A stretch of DNA of 64,000 nt from an uncultured Bacteroidales bacterium. GTDB lineage: Bacteria; Bacteroidota; Bacteroidia; Bacteroidales; UBA932. Numbering within the stretch: position 1 is the first letter of the stretch; the number at the start of each line of letters is the position of its first letter. The stretch covers positions 186,001 to 250,000 of the forward strand of contig CALVDE010000001.1 of assembly GCA_944326265.1 (NCBI GenBank), written 5' to 3'. A program made the translations under genes and the position numbers. Of this stretch, positions 44,249 through 56,027 are shown piece by piece. The notes under the pieces are model-generated. The model saw only the letters and a list, made by a program, of their open reading frames with translations, did no database searches and was not told the DNA's origin.

Positions 44249-46081
44249 ATGTACGGAATACTGGAATTACATTCAAAAAGTCCCGAGGAGCTGAATGCAA
44301 TAGCCAAGGAGCTTGGGATAAAGAAATCCGAGTCGATTCCCAAGGAGGATCTTGTATACCGGATACTGGACGAGCAGGCTGTCCAGAGTAAGGAGACTCC
44401 CCGTCTTAAGAGACGCCGCCGGATAGGCAATGAAGCCCAGAGCGGAGGACAGCAGGAGCAGCCTGAAAGCGCGCAGCCTGCCAAGGATGCTCAGGAGGCG
44501 GACGGTAATGATAAGAATGCGCCGGAGTCTCAGGATAAGAGTTCCAAGCAGTCCAAGCCGTCTGAAAGCAGTGCGGAGACAGTGAAACGCAAGCGGGGCC
44601 GGCCGAGAAAGAATCCCGCGCCTGCTGCCGAGGTGTCTCAGGCTCCTGCCGAGCCCAGGCCGCAGCAGCGCCGGGAACAGAAGGAACAGGACTCTGCAGG
44701 ACCGGCTCCTCAGCAGAAGCCCGCTGCCGGACAGCCGGAACAGCAGGGTGCGGAACGCAGTGCGCGCAGAGGACGCAAGCGTGTCAATGCACAGGAACAG
44801 GAGCAGCAGAATACGTCTGCAGCGGTGAATGTTCCTGAGCAGGAGGCACAGCAGCCTAAGCCGCAGCAGCCCCAGCCTAAGTCTCAGTCTTCGGCATCTG
44901 AGGGCAAGGAGCAGCGGAACGAGGCGGCGCAGCCGGCGCCGAAGCCTTCCAAGGCGGAGTACGAGGGAATAGTCGAGGCCCAGGGCGTACTGGAGATCAT
45001 GCCGGACGGCTACGGTTTCCTGCGCTCGTCGGATTACAACTACCTTAATTCACCTGACGATATCTATGTCTCGCAGAGTCAGATCAAATCGTATGCCCTG
45101 AAGACGGGAGACACCATCATAGGCGAGATCCGTCCTCCGCGTGAGGGAGACAAGTATTTCCCCTTGGTGAAGATACATACCATCAACGGACGTACTCCCG
45201 AGTACATCAGGGACAGGGTCCCGTTCGATTTTCTTACACCTCTTTTCCCGAATGAGAAATTCACCCTCACCGGAAATGGTCACAATGACCTTTCATGCCG
45301 CGTAGTGGATCTGTTCACTCCTATCGGAAAGGGGCAGCGCGGTCTGATCGTGGCGCAGCCTAAGACCGGTAAGACCATTCTGCTCAAGAATATAGCCAAT
45401 GCCATTGCGGACAACCATCCTGAAGTCTACATGATAGTCCTGCTTATCGACGAGCGTCCCGAGGAGGTTACGGACATGGCCCGCAGCGTGAAGGCCGAGG
45501 TGGTCGCCTCCACTTTCGACGAGCCTGCGGAAAGGCATGTCAAGGTCGCCAGCATAGTGCTCGAGAAAGCCAAGAGGCTGGTGGAGTGCGGTCATGACGT
45601 GGTCATTTTCCTGGACTCCATCACCCGCCTGGCAAGGGCCTTCAATACGGTCCAGCCCGCTTCCGGCAAGGTGCTTTCCGGCGGTGTGGATGCCAATGCC
45701 CTGCACAAGCCCAAGCGCTTCTTCGGTGCTGCCCGCAACATCGAGAACGGAGGTTCGCTGACAATCCTGGCCACGGCACTGACCGATACAGGGTCAAAGA
45801 TGGACGACGTGATCTTCGAGGAATTCAAGGGTACCGGCAACATGGAGCTGCAGCTTGACCGCAAGCTGGCCAACAAACGTATCTTCCCCGCAGTGGACGT
45901 GACCCTCAGCAGTACCCGCCGCGATGATCTGCTTCTGGACAAGGACCGCATCAACCGTCTCTGGGTTCTGCGCAACTTCCTGGCCGACATGACCAGTGTC
46001 GAGGCTATGGAGTTCCTTAAGAAGCGGATGGAAGGGACGAAGAACAATGAGGAGTTCTTAATCTCCATGAATGGAGAATAA
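44249..46081 (+). CDS. rho: Transcription termination factor Rho with long disordered insert
   Basis: 610 residues, against about 420 in E. coli. N-terminal helical domain ([18 protein letters not shown]), then about 180 residues (about 55-238) of Gln/Pro/Ala/Lys-rich sequence containing an AT-hook-like [12 protein letters not shown]. The RNA-binding cold-shock fold starts near residue 241 ([15 protein letters not shown]). ATPase: Walker [10 protein letters not shown] near 372, R-loop, and [14 protein letters not shown]-loop. Inserts of this kind are known in Bacteroidota Rho and have been linked to phase separation and gut fitness in Bacteroides. A strong terminator follows. Confidence 0.96.
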   Translation: MYGILELHSKSPEELNAIAKELGIKKSESIPKEDLVYRILDEQAVQSKETPRLKRRRRIGNEAQSGGQQEQPESAQPAKDAQEADGNDKNAPESQDKSSKQSKPSESSAETVKRKRGRPRKNPAPAAEVSQAPAEPRPQQRREQKEQDSAGPAPQQKPAAGQPEQQGAERSARRGRKRVNAQEQEQQNTSAAVNVPEQEAQQPKPQQPQPKSQSSASEGKEQRNEAAQPAPKPSKAEYEGIVEAQGVLEIMPDGYGFLRSSDYNYLNSPDDIYVSQSQIKSYALKTGDTIIGEIRPPREGDKYFPLVKIHTINGRTPEYIRDRVPFDFLTPLFPNEKFTLTGNGHNDLSCRVVDLFTPIGKGQRGLIVAQPKTGKTILLKNIANAIADNHPEVYMIVLLIDERPEEVTDMARSVKAEVVASTFDEPAERHVKVASIVLEKAKRLVECGHDVVIFLDSITRLARAFNTVQPASGKVLSGGVDANALHKPKRFFGAARNIENGGSLTILATALTDTGSKMDDVIFEEFKGTGNMELQLDRKLANKRIFPAVDVTLSSTRRDDLLLDKDRINRLWVLRNFLADMTSVEAMEFLKKRMEGTKNNEEFLISMNGE

Positions 46082-46133
46082 TATCCACAAAACAGGCAAT
46101 TTGCTGCGTTGTCCGCGGCATGTAATAAAAAAA

Positions 46134-46163
46134 AAGGGAGCCCGATGGGTTCCCTTCTTTTTT
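46134..46163. terminator. Bidirectional terminator between rho and ferredoxin
   Basis: Arms AAGGGAGCCC (46134-46143) and GGGTTCCCTT (46147-46156) pair with one wobble around GAT, followed by CTTTTTT on the plus strand. The A-run at 46127-46135 gives the T-run on the other strand. A strong intrinsic terminator for both genes. Confidence 0.85.
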
Positions 46164-46179
46164 ATTGTTGTTTTAAAAG

Positions 46180-46350
46180 TTATGCCGGTGAGATGGCTCC
46201 GTTGGGACAAGCGTCCACGCATGTACCGCAATCGGCGCAGGTATCAGGATCAATTGAGTAAACATCTCCGGCGGAGATAGCTCCAACAGGGCATTCGTCG
46301 ATGCAGGAGCCGCATGCTACGCAAGCATCAGGATCAATTTTGTGTGCCAT
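46180..46350 (-). CDS. 2[4Fe-4S] ferredoxin
   Basis: 56 residues from MAHKIDPDACVACGSC; an upstream in-frame ATG at 46386 is not supported. Two clusters: CVACGSCIDECP and CADCGTCVDACP, eight cysteines in the bacterial clostridial-type pattern. It carries electrons for anaerobic enzymes such as pyruvate:ferredoxin oxidoreductase; none of these is in the window. Single gene between the terminator and a TATATTTG box (46384-46391) on its own strand. Confidence 0.95.
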   Translation of the reverse strand: MAHKIDPDACVACGSCIDECPVGAISAGDVYSIDPDTCADCGTCVDACPNGAISPA

Positions 46351-46383
46351 ACTATAATGTTGTTGTGTTGTTAATTTACCCGG

Positions 46384-46420
46384 CAAATATAGTCAAATTT
46401 TTCTGAAAAGAGTATATTTG
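46384..46420. promoter_or_regulatory. Divergent -7 boxes for ferredoxin and the DUF1573 gene
   Basis: TATATTTG occurs on the minus strand at 46384-46391 (ferredoxin) and on the plus strand at 46413-46420 (DUF1573 gene). No good -33 boxes were found. Confidence 0.4.
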
Positions 46421-46451
46421 CATTGCAAAAAGGAAAATACTTGATGGTGAT

Positions 46452-47549
46452 ATGCTCAAGCACTTGATATATACAGTATTGGCGGTTCTCTGCCTTATGA
46501 CTTCCGCGTCTGTGCGGACCGGAGCCCAGAATGTTTTCGAGGATAAAGTGTCGTTTGACAAGACGGTGCATGATTTCGGTGACATCATGCTCTCGGACGG
46601 ACCGCAGAAATGTACTTTTACGTTGAAGAATGTCAGCGGAGCTCCTGTGGTGATACACCGGGTGACCACTTCCTGCGGTTGTACCGAGCCTTCATGGACT
46701 CAGGAGCCGATACGTCCTGGTGAGACAGGGGAAATATCGGTGGTCTTTTCCAACGATCAGGGACCTTATCCGTTCAACAAGACAGTGACTGTCTACATAG
46801 CCGGACTGAGCAAGCCGGTGATCCTTAAGGTCAAGGGTGTCGCCCATGACAAGCAGAAGACTCTCTCGGAACTTTTCCCCATCTCTTACGGTCCTTTGGG
46901 ATTCAGGGAGAAAGTAGTGTCTGCCGGTCAGATCGAGCAGGGACTTGCAAGAAGCGTCGAGGTGGAGGTGGCCAATACTTCAGGCCGGAAGATAGAAGTG
47001 CGTTTCACGGATATGACCCCTGGCCTGACTGTCTCCATGGCTGGCGGTGTCATCCCGCCCAGGTCCAAGGCCAGGATTGTATGCATGATCGATACCCGCG
47101 CCGCAGGCGGGGAGAAATGGGGCAAGGAGCCGTTTTCCTTCTCGGCTGTGGTGGACGGAAAGACATACCCCTGCGTACTTACGGTGGAGGCTCTCATCAA
47201 GGAGAATTTCTCATCCCTGACCCAGGAACAGAAACGTGCGGGTGCCCTGCCGCAGTTCGAGTCCTCTTCCCTGGAACTGGGTACTGTCAGGGAGGGCAGT
47301 GTCCTGACAGGACAGTTCGAGGTCAAGAACATAGGCAAGGACTCCTTTAATATATATAAGGCTGACGCGAGTGAGCCGGGGCTTACGGTGACTCTGCCGG
47401 GGCCTGTGTCTTTCGGGAGTACGGGTACGCTGGATGTCAGGGTGGACACTTCCGGCCAGAGCGGTGAGATCCTCAACATAATTACCCTGATAACCAATTC
47501 TCCCACAAGACCGATAATAAACCTTTTCGTAGTATACAACGTGGAATAG
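46452..47549 (+). CDS. DUF1573 domain protein, exported
   Basis: 365 residues with a signal peptide (LIYTVLAVLCLMTSASV). Residues about 32-125 form the DUF1573 Ig-like domain with the hallmark VTTSCGCTEPSW and VVFSNDQ; a second Ig-like domain of similar type runs near 270-360. Common and unexplained in Bacteroidota; DUF1573 is related to MSP/ASH domains. Four bases before meaB. The biological role is not known. Confidence 0.82.
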   Translation: MLKHLIYTVLAVLCLMTSASVRTGAQNVFEDKVSFDKTVHDFGDIMLSDGPQKCTFTLKNVSGAPVVIHRVTTSCGCTEPSWTQEPIRPGETGEISVVFSNDQGPYPFNKTVTVYIAGLSKPVILKVKGVAHDKQKTLSELFPISYGPLGFREKVVSAGQIEQGLARSVEVEVANTSGRKIEVRFTDMTPGLTVSMAGGVIPPRSKARIVCMIDTRAAGGEKWGKEPFSFSAVVDGKTYPCVLTVEALIKENFSSLTQEQKRAGALPQFESSSLELGTVREGSVLTGQFEVKNIGKDSFNIYKADASEPGLTVTLPGPVSFGSTGTLDVRVDTSGQSGEILNIITLITNSPTRPIINLFVVYNVE

Positions 47550-47553
47550 AATA

Positions 47554-48687
47554 ATGACAGACATGAGCAGCAACACAGACAGACAGGGGGATTTCTTTGA
47601 CGAGTACAGACATGATGACTCGGCCCTGGTTATGAATGACGGGGTGGAGCAGCCGCCTATCGTGAATCCGTATCTGAACACCATCGTGCGTCGCAGGCGT
47701 GCCGCCATGACGGTGGAAGACTATATGAAAGGCATCCTCGAGGGCAATACCATAGTCCTCAGCCAGGCTATCACCCTCGTAGAAAGCTCTCTGCCCGAGC
47801 ACCGGGAGATGGCCCATGAGCTGATAGTCCGTTGCCTTGAGCATTCCAAGCGGAAGGAGTCGATGCGTATCGGCATCACCGGCGTACCGGGTGCCGGCAA
47901 AAGCACGTTCATAGAGGCTTTCGGCAACCTGGTCACAGCCAAGGGGCACCGCCTGGCCGTCCTGGCCATTGATCCGAGCAGCGAGAAGACCAAGGGCAGC
48001 ATATTGGGAGACAAGACCCGTATGGAGACACTCTGCAACAACCCGAAGGCTTTCATCCGTCCCAGCCCCTCTGCCGGTTCCCTGGGAGGAGTGGCCCGTA
48101 AGACCCGTGAGACCGTACTGCTGTGCGAGGCTGCTGGCTACGATGTGGTCTTCATCGAGACGGTGGGTGTCGGGCAGTCCGAGACGGCCGTGCATTCGAT
48201 GAGCGATTTTTTCCTGCTGATACTCATATCCGGAGCCGGAGATGATCTGCAGGGCATCAAGCGCGGCGTGATGGAGATGTCTGATCTGATCACGGTCAAC
48301 AAGGCCGACGGCAACAACGTGGAAAAGGCAGAGATGGCCCGCGCTCTCTATTCCAACGCGCTTCATCTCTTCCCTCCGGCCGAGTCGGGATGGGCTCCAA
48401 CCGCCATGACCGCCTCGTCGGTGGAGAAGACGGGGCTGGAGGATATATGGGCCATGATGGAGAAATATTTCAAGCTGGTCAAGGGCAACGGATATTATTG
48501 GAAACGCCGCTTGGAGCAGGACCGCTACTGGATGTATGAGACGATAAACAATTCTCTGAAGGATATGTTCTATGAGAATCCGTCTGTAGCCGCCGCTCTT
48601 CCAGATTATGAGAACGCCGTGCTGGAGGGTAAGATTGACTCGTTCTCGGCTGCCGGAGAGCTTATAAAACTCTACAATAAGAAATGA
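47554..48687 (+). CDS. meaB: MeaB-family G-protein chaperone of methylmalonyl-CoA mutase
   Basis: 377 residues. P-loop GVPGAGKST, AIDPSSEKTKGSILGDKTRM, ETVGVGQSE, NKADGNN and a C-terminal dimerisation arm (MYETINNSLKDMF). MeaB guards loading of adenosylcobalamin into methylmalonyl-CoA mutase with GTP. The mutase is not in the window. The first ~45 residues before the family core are an unusual polar stretch (MTDMSSNTDRQGDFFDEY). The stop overlaps the next start as ATGA. Confidence 0.92.
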   Translation: MTDMSSNTDRQGDFFDEYRHDDSALVMNDGVEQPPIVNPYLNTIVRRRRAAMTVEDYMKGILEGNTIVLSQAITLVESSLPEHREMAHELIVRCLEHSKRKESMRIGITGVPGAGKSTFIEAFGNLVTAKGHRLAVLAIDPSSEKTKGSILGDKTRMETLCNNPKAFIRPSPSAGSLGGVARKTRETVLLCEAAGYDVVFIETVGVGQSETAVHSMSDFFLLILISGAGDDLQGIKRGVMEMSDLITVNKADGNNVEKAEMARALYSNALHLFPPAESGWAPTAMTASSVEKTGLEDIWAMMEKYFKLVKGNGYYWKRRLEQDRYWMYETINNSLKDMFYENPSVAAALPDYENAVLEGKIDSFSAAGELIKLYNKK

Positions 48688-49772
48688 TCGGACATCTGCT
48701 TAAGGACGTACTGCTCAATGCGTGGCTCATTACCTCTCTGGTGATGGTGATGATGATCATGATCGAGTATGTCAACGTAGCCTCGGCCGGGCGTTGGTTC
48801 GGCCGGCTGCAGGGCTCTCCTCTGCGTCAGGTACTGGCCGGCTCGCTGCTGGGACTGATACCGGGCTGTATCGGAGGCTTTGCTGCGGTCTCGCTGTATT
48901 CTCACGGCATTATCAGCATGGGTGCCCTTGTCGCAGCGATGATATCCTCGTCCGGAGACGAGTCTTTTGTCATGCTTGCGATGATACCGCGTCAGGCACT
49001 GGTGCTTTTTGCAGTGCTGTTCGTGCTGGCCGTGCTCTGCGGACTTCTTACCGATGCCCTGTTCCGCAGGCATCCGATCAGGGTGAGCTGTGATCCGGGC
49101 TTCGAGCTGCATGAGACCAACAAAGGGGAATTCCCCAGAATCTTCCGTCTGTCATCGTACAGGGCCATGCGCACGGCCGGGTGGGAGAGGTTTGTGCTGA
49201 TTGCCGCTATCCTGATTTTCGCGGTGGCCGTATTTACCGGTATACTTGAGCATGAGCATGTGGGAGAAGAGGCCGCCGGCCCCGGTCCCGCATCTTTCAA
49301 CTTTTTGAGCGAAAGATGGATGAACGTGCTGTTCGCCATACTGAGCCTTTTCGTGGCACTGCAGGTGGCCGCCTCTTCCGAGCATTTTGTCAAGGAGCAC
49401 CTGTGGCACCATGTCATCCGCAAACACGCCCTCAAGACATTCCTTTGGACAGCCGGAGCACTGGCGGTCATTACCGTTGGTATGCACTATGTGGATATAG
49501 GTGACTGGCTGCGCGACAATACTTACTATATGCTGATTCTCGCCGCCCTCATCGGCATGATTCCGGAGTCCGGTCCGCACATGGTCTTCATCTCCCTTTT
49601 TGCAGGCGGCTGGGTCCCGTTCTCGGTGCTGCTCACGAGTTCCATGTCCCAGGACGGCCATACCTCCCTCCCGCTGCTGGCCTCCAGCACACGCAGTTTT
49701 TTCGTGGCCAAGCTGCTCAATGCCGCATTTGCCGTCGCAGTCGGCTCGGTGTTCTATCTGTGCGGCCTGTAG
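48684..49772 (+). CDS. Putative manganese/heavy-metal exporter (ArsP_2-type)
   Basis: 362 residues, about nine membrane helices, with two similar halves. SSGDESFVMLAMIPRQA in the first half and SSMSQDGHTSLPLLASS in the second are the polar membrane motifs of the ArsP_2/DUF2899 family often annotated as putative manganese transporter. A cytoplasmic His-rich segment (EHFVKEHLWHHVIRKH) could sense or pass metal. ATGA overlap with meaB suggests coupled translation, though no functional link between the two is known. Transport substrate uncertain. Confidence 0.75.
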   Translation: MIGHLLKDVLLNAWLITSLVMVMMIMIEYVNVASAGRWFGRLQGSPLRQVLAGSLLGLIPGCIGGFAAVSLYSHGIISMGALVAAMISSSGDESFVMLAMIPRQALVLFAVLFVLAVLCGLLTDALFRRHPIRVSCDPGFELHETNKGEFPRIFRLSSYRAMRTAGWERFVLIAAILIFAVAVFTGILEHEHVGEEAAGPGPASFNFLSERWMNVLFAILSLFVALQVAASSEHFVKEHLWHHVIRKHALKTFLWTAGALAVITVGMHYVDIGDWLRDNTYYMLILAALIGMIPESGPHMVFISLFAGGWVPFSVLLTSSMSQDGHTSLPLLASSTRSFFVAKLLNAAFAVAVGSVFYLCGL

Positions 49773-49812
49773 TCTGTAGAGTATGTTTAAGAAACCTGAT
49801 AATCGTCATAAT

Positions 49813-50739
49813 ATGAAGACTACAATCTTGCCGGCAGCAATCGCCGCGATGCTGCCTCTCTTCTTCTCCTGCGGTCAGGACGGACCCGTCGAGCCGGAGA
49901 TTCCGGCGGAACTTGACAATGCAATAGAATACAATGGAAGAATAACAGCCCTGGGCAGCCGTTTCGTGGATCCGGATGACGGGATGATATATCTCGTCGC
50001 TCAGGAAGGAGTGACATCAGCCGCTGAGCTTCAGGACCTGGACTGCGGCTATGTCTCAATCGATACTGGAGCTGATTCCTGGCTCGGTGCGGATGTCGTG
50101 GAGATAGACCTGACATCGCTTCCTTCCGGTTTCTCGCTTACATATATCGATGACGGTGCGGTGATTGTCAATGTCTCGGCAGCCAATCCCGGTGCCGTGG
50201 TCTCTGGCGGACTGACTTTCAGGGCAGATGCCGGCGCAGAGTCCGTGAGCCTGTCGGGAACGCTGGATTTCTCCGTGACGCTTGCGGACGGTAATGTCTT
50301 GCGGGGCAATGCGCTTCTTCCCGAAGTCCGGGAGGATGAGGGCGGAGAGTCTGCATATCCTGAGGAGCCCAATGAACTTACTTACATGGGCGTTACGGAG
50401 ACCATAGAATCGGTCCTTGTGGACAAGACAGGAGGAGCTTTGTGGGAGATATGGGTCAGCACTGAGTCCGGTCTTGATACTGTGGCAGATTTCGAGGGTG
50501 CCGGATCCGTACACATAACGGTGCCTGAGGCCGCTTTCAATTACGGTGATGCGGTGGGCTTCTCGACATTCAAGGACACCATGAAGTTCGAGTACGACGG
50601 AAAGACATGGCAGTACGATGGCGGCAATACTCTCGGCTCTCTGGAGGTCAGTCTCGACGGAGATCAGATAGCTCTGGATTTCACGACTTACGGAGACCTG
50701 AGCGGACATTATGAGGGGACGGCTGTAATCGTCGGATAG
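49813..50739 (+). CDS. Hypothetical lipoprotein
   Basis: 308 residues from MKTTILPAAIAAMLPLFFSC (lipobox Cys20); a start ten codons earlier is possible. Acidic, rich in Gly, Ser and Val with alternating beta-strand pattern. Two internal parts open alike (IEYNGRITALGSRFVDPDDG, then TYMGVTETIESVLVDKTGGA), suggesting a duplicated domain. I do not recognise the family. It lies 40 bases after the exporter and before the secA promoter, so it may be the tail of the meaB transcript. Confidence 0.65.
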   Translation: MKTTILPAAIAAMLPLFFSCGQDGPVEPEIPAELDNAIEYNGRITALGSRFVDPDDGMIYLVAQEGVTSAAELQDLDCGYVSIDTGADSWLGADVVEIDLTSLPSGFSLTYIDDGAVIVNVSAANPGAVVSGGLTFRADAGAESVSLSGTLDFSVTLADGNVLRGNALLPEVREDEGGESAYPEEPNELTYMGVTETIESVLVDKTGGALWEIWVSTESGLDTVADFEGAGSVHITVPEAAFNYGDAVGFSTFKDTMKFEYDGKTWQYDGGNTLGSLEVSLDGDQIALDFTTYGDLSGHYEGTAVIVG

Positions 50740-50763
50740 CCTGCCCCAAGTTGTGGCAGATTT

Positions 50764-50796
50764 TTTGCGGATATACGTATTTATTCCATATATTTG
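50764..50796 (+). promoter_or_regulatory. Promoter of secA
   Basis: TTTG (50764-50767), 21-base spacer, TATATTTG (50789-50796); the ATG follows 24 bases later. Confidence 0.65.
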
Positions 50797-50820
50797 TAAG
50801 TTGTACATAAGTTATTATAA

Positions 50821-53800
50821 ATGGCATCTATTAACGGTTTATTGAAGAAAATGTTCGGCTCCAAGGCCGAGAGGGACATGAAGCTCATCAAGCCTGTGCT
50901 TGACAAGGTACTGACAGCGTATGACAGGATAGACAGACTGTCTGACGATGAGCTCAGGAGCGAGACTGACAGAATAAGAAAAGTAATACAGGACAGGATA
51001 TCGGCTGACGAGGCGCAGAAGAAGAATCTCAGGGCCCAGCTGGAGGACGTGACTATCCCTGTTGAAAAGAAAGAGGCTCTGGCCACCGAGGTGGACAAGC
51101 TGACCAAGAAGATTGACGAGGAGATTGAGGAGGCTCTGAATGAGGTGCTTCCCGATGCTTTCGCCGTGATGAAGTCTACTGCCCGCAGATTCAAGGAAAA
51201 GGAAGTCATTGAGGTGACTGCCACTGATATGGACCGCGAGTTCAGTGCTAAGCACGACTATGTCCGCATAGAGGGAGACAAGGCTTACTGGAGCCATACA
51301 TGGATGGCCGGAGGCAACCCGACCACGTGGGACATGGTCCATTACGACGTGCAGCTCATCGGCGGTATCGTCCTGCATCAGGGAAAGATAGCCGAGATGG
51401 CCACAGGTGAGGGAAAGACCCTGGTGGCGACCCTTCCCGTATTTCTCAATGCCTTGGCAGGCAAGGGAGTACATGTGGTGACGGTCAACGACTACCTGTC
51501 CAAGCGAGACTCCGAGTGGATGGGACCCCTGTACGAGTTCCACGGTCTGAGGGTGGACTGCATTGACAAGCACCAGCCCAACTCCGCCGCCCGCCGTGCC
51601 GCCTACCGCGCCGACATCACGTTCGGAACCAACAACGAATTCGGCTTCGACTACCTGCGTGACAACATGGCCATCGACAAGAATGACCTTGTGCAGCGCA
51701 AGCATCATTACGCCATAGTCGACGAGGTGGACTCCGTGCTGATCGACGATGCCCGTACACCTCTGATTATATCCGGACCGGTACCCCGTGGAGACGACCA
51801 GCAGTTCATGGAGTTCAAGCCATACGTGGAGAGGCTGTACAATGCCCAGAAACAGCTCGTGACCAAGCAGCTCACCGAGGCCAGGAAGCTCATAGCCGAG
51901 GGCAACGAGACCGAGGGAGCCAAGATGCTCCTCAGAGCCCACAAGGGACTTCCCAAGTACAATCCTCTGATCAAGTTCCTCTCCGAGCCGGGCATGAAGC
52001 AGCTCCTGCAGAAGACCGAGAATTTCTATATGCAGGACAACAACCGTCAGATGCACCTGATTACGGATGACCTGTATTTCGTCATAGAGGAGCAGAACAG
52101 AAGCGTGGAGATGACAGACAAGGGCAATGACCTTATCGCCGCCAGTGTCTCCGACGAGAAGTTCTTCATCCTTCCCGATATCGGCAATGAGATAGCCGAG
52201 CTGGAGAAGCAGAATATCACTCCCGAGGAGAAACAGACTCAGAAGGCTGCCCTGCTGGCGGATTATGCGCTGAAGGCGGAGAGGGTACATACCGTCACCC
52301 AGCTTCTGAAAGCCTACGCCATGTTCGAGCGCGACGTGGAGTATGTGGTGATGGACAACAAGATCAAGATCGTGGACGAGCAGACGGGCCGTATCCTGGA
52401 GGGCCGCCGCTACTCGGACGGACTCCACCAGGCTATCGAGGCCAAGGAGAATGTGAAGGTGGAGGCCGCCACCCAGACGTTCGCCACCATTACCCTGCAG
52501 AACTATTTCAGGATGTATCACAAGCTGGCCGGTATGACAGGTACCGCCGAGACGGAGGCCGGGGAGTTCTGGTCCATCTACAAGCTGGACGTAGTGGTCA
52601 TCCCGACCAACCGTCCCGTCATCCGCAAGGACGAGGACGACATCATCTACAAGACCAAGAAGGAGAAATACAACGCTGTCATAGCCCGTATAGTGGAGTT
52701 GACCCAGGCCGGAAGACCGGTGCTCGTCGGTACGACATCCGTGGAGATATCAGAGCTGCTGAGCAAGATGCTGCATATGCGCGGTATCAAGCATAACGTG
52801 CTCAACGCCAAGCAGCACGCCCGTGAGGCCGAGATAGTGGCCCATGCCGGTGAGGCCGGAACGGTGACCATCGCCACCAACATGGCCGGTCGTGGTACCG
52901 ATATCAAACTCGGTCCCGGAGTCAAGGAGGCCGGCGGTCTGGCCATCATCGGTACGGAGCGTCATGACAGCCGCCGTGTGGACCGTCAGCTCAGAGGCCG
53001 TGCGGGTCGTCAGGGAGACCCGGGCTCGTCAGTCTTCTACGTATCGTTCGAGGACAACCTCCTCAGGCTGTTCGGAGGCGACAAGATGGCCGTGATGGTA
53101 GACAGGATGGGCCTCAAGGAGGGCGAGCCCCTGCAGGCATCCATGATGTCCAAGACCGTGGAGAGGGCGCAGCGCAAGGTGGAGGAGAACAACTTCGGTA
53201 TCCGCAAGCGTCTGCTGGAGTACGATGACGTGATGAATTCCCAGAGGGAGGTGATATACAACAAGCGCCGCAATGCCCTGTACGGTGAGCGTATCGACGT
53301 GGACGTGATGAACATGATAGGGGACTGCTGCGAGGTGCTGGCCGACAGATCCGAGGAGATGGATTTCGAGGACTTCAAGCTGGAGGTCATGAAGACACTG
53401 TCGATAGATCCGGCTTTCGATGCCGATTTCTACAAGAATGCATCCCGGGACAAGATCGCCGATGCCCTCAACGAGCAGATCCGCAAGGAATACATGCAGC
53501 GCAGCGACGCTATGGTCGCCCAGGCCTGGCCGGTCATCAAGGCCATCTGCGAGAAGCAGGGAGAGCGTTTCGAGAACATTGCCGTTCCGGTAGGTGACGG
53601 CACCAAGGTCATGCGTGTGCTGGTCAACCTCAAGAAAGCCTACGAGACACAGGGACGCGAGCTCATAAGGGCCGTCAGCAAGACCATAACGCTCATAATG
53701 ATAGATGATGCGTGGAAGGAGCATCTGAGGGATATGGATGACCTCAAGCAGTCCGTGCAGAACGCCACATACGAGCAGAAGGATCCTCTGCTCGTGTACA

Positions 53801-54105
53801 AGTTCGAGAGCTTCAACCTTTTCAAGAGCGTTATCGAGCGTATCAGCCGCGAGGTGGTGACATTCCTCCTCAGGGCCCATATTCCCGTGCGCGAGAATGC
53901 TCCCGGGGATGTGAGGGAAGGCGAGAGACGGCGCACCGATATGAGCAACATGCGTACCTCCCGTACCGATATGGTGACCAACAGCGGTGAGCCGAAGAGC
54001 AATGCCCCTGTGCGCGTGGAGAAGAAAGTGGGACGTAACGACCCCTGTCCCTGCGGTTCAGGCAAGAAGTACAAGAACTGTCACGGAAGACTTGAGAACA
54101 ATTAA
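50821..54105 (+). CDS. secA: Preprotein translocase ATPase SecA
   Basis: 1094 residues, long as in other Bacteroidota. Walker [25 protein letters not shown] (DEAD-like box), helicase motifs including [12 protein letters not shown] and [16 protein letters not shown], and a C-terminal zinc-binding tail [16 protein letters not shown] that binds SecB or ribosomes. SecA drives preproteins through SecYEG. Extra segments compared with E. coli lie in the N-terminal 150 residues and around residues 340-400. Followed by lpdA after 13 bases. Confidence 0.97.
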   Translation: MASINGLLKKMFGSKAERDMKLIKPVLDKVLTAYDRIDRLSDDELRSETDRIRKVIQDRISADEAQKKNLRAQLEDVTIPVEKKEALATEVDKLTKKIDEEIEEALNEVLPDAFAVMKSTARRFKEKEVIEVTATDMDREFSAKHDYVRIEGDKAYWSHTWMAGGNPTTWDMVHYDVQLIGGIVLHQGKIAEMATGEGKTLVATLPVFLNALAGKGVHVVTVNDYLSKRDSEWMGPLYEFHGLRVDCIDKHQPNSAARRAAYRADITFGTNNEFGFDYLRDNMAIDKNDLVQRKHHYAIVDEVDSVLIDDARTPLIISGPVPRGDDQQFMEFKPYVERLYNAQKQLVTKQLTEARKLIAEGNETEGAKMLLRAHKGLPKYNPLIKFLSEPGMKQLLQKTENFYMQDNNRQMHLITDDLYFVIEEQNRSVEMTDKGNDLIAASVSDEKFFILPDIGNEIAELEKQNITPEEKQTQKAALLADYALKAERVHTVTQLLKAYAMFERDVEYVVMDNKIKIVDEQTGRILEGRRYSDGLHQAIEAKENVKVEAATQTFATITLQNYFRMYHKLAGMTGTAETEAGEFWSIYKLDVVVIPTNRPVIRKDEDDIIYKTKKEKYNAVIARIVELTQAGRPVLVGTTSVEISELLSKMLHMRGIKHNVLNAKQHAREAEIVAHAGEAGTVTIATNMAGRGTDIKLGPGVKEAGGLAIIGTERHDSRRVDRQLRGRAGRQGDPGSSVFYVSFEDNLLRLFGGDKMAVMVDRMGLKEGEPLQASMMSKTVERAQRKVEENNFGIRKRLLEYDDVMNSQREVIYNKRRNALYGERIDVDVMNMIGDCCEVLADRSEEMDFEDFKLEVMKTLSIDPAFDADFYKNASRDKIADALNEQIRKEYMQRSDAMVAQAWPVIKAICEKQGERFENIAVPVGDGTKVMRVLVNLKKAYETQGRELIRAVSKTITLIMIDDAWKEHLRDMDDLKQSVQNATYEQKDPLLVYKFESFNLFKSVIERISREVVTFLLRAHIPVRENAPGDVREGERRRTDMSNMRTSRTDMVTNSGEPKSNAPVRVEKKVGRNDPCPCGSGKKYKNCHGRLENN

Positions 54106-54118
54106 TCAATAAACAGAT

Positions 54119-55516
<1,398 letters not shown>

Positions 55517-55540
55517 AATTAACCGTTAACAGTCAATATC

Positions 55541-55987
55541 ATGGCAAAAACAGAAATAATCCCCCAGGCGAACGAGCTTTGCCGTATTTCCAAAGGAACG
55601 AAGATATCCGGTGTCATGACCTCCTCTGCGGATGTCAGGATTGACGGCACATTTGAAGGAACCATCTACACCAAAGGCAAACTGGTTATAGGAGAGGCCG
55701 CCCATGTCAAGGGCAAGGTGTTCTGCCAGAGCTGCGACCTCTGGGGCAGTGTTGACGGAGAGATGTACATCGAGGACCTCATCAACTTCAAGGCCAATTC
55801 CAATTTCTCCGGTGACCTCAGGACTCCTAAGCTCGGTATCGAGGTAAGTGCCATATTCAACGGCTCCTGCCATATCATTACCAAAGAGGAGTACAGCAAG
55901 CATCTTCACGAGATTCCCGAACTCAGCAAGGAAACTCCCAAGCCGGCGGCCGCACCCGCTCAGGGTCATAACGCCGCGGCGAAGTAG
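55541..55987 (+). CDS. Bactofilin (polymer-forming cytoskeletal protein)
   Basis: 148 residues. The core (about 20-120) is a right-handed beta-helix of short Gly/Val repeats: KISGVMTSSADVRIDGTFEGT, KLVIGEAAHVKGKVF. The C-terminus is Ala/Pro/Lys-rich and disordered. Bactofilins polymerise at the membrane and place cell-wall or surface machines. 24 bases after lpdA. Confidence 0.9.
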   Translation: MAKTEIIPQANELCRISKGTKISGVMTSSADVRIDGTFEGTIYTKGKLVIGEAAHVKGKVFCQSCDLWGSVDGEMYIEDLINFKANSNFSGDLRTPKLGIEVSAIFNGSCHIITKEEYSKHLHEIPELSKETPKPAAAPAQGHNAAAK

Positions 55988-56027
55988 GCATCTGAATCTT
56001 CGGGCAAGACAGATAAGGGACGTGAAT

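Noticed and set aside
46071-46280. Small plus-strand frame after rho
   Set aside because: It spans the rho terminator and lies opposite the ferredoxin; no coding evidence.
50839-52521. Long open frame opposite secA
   Set aside because: Mirror of secA codon bias (Leu/Val/His-rich), no start context and no recognisable domain.
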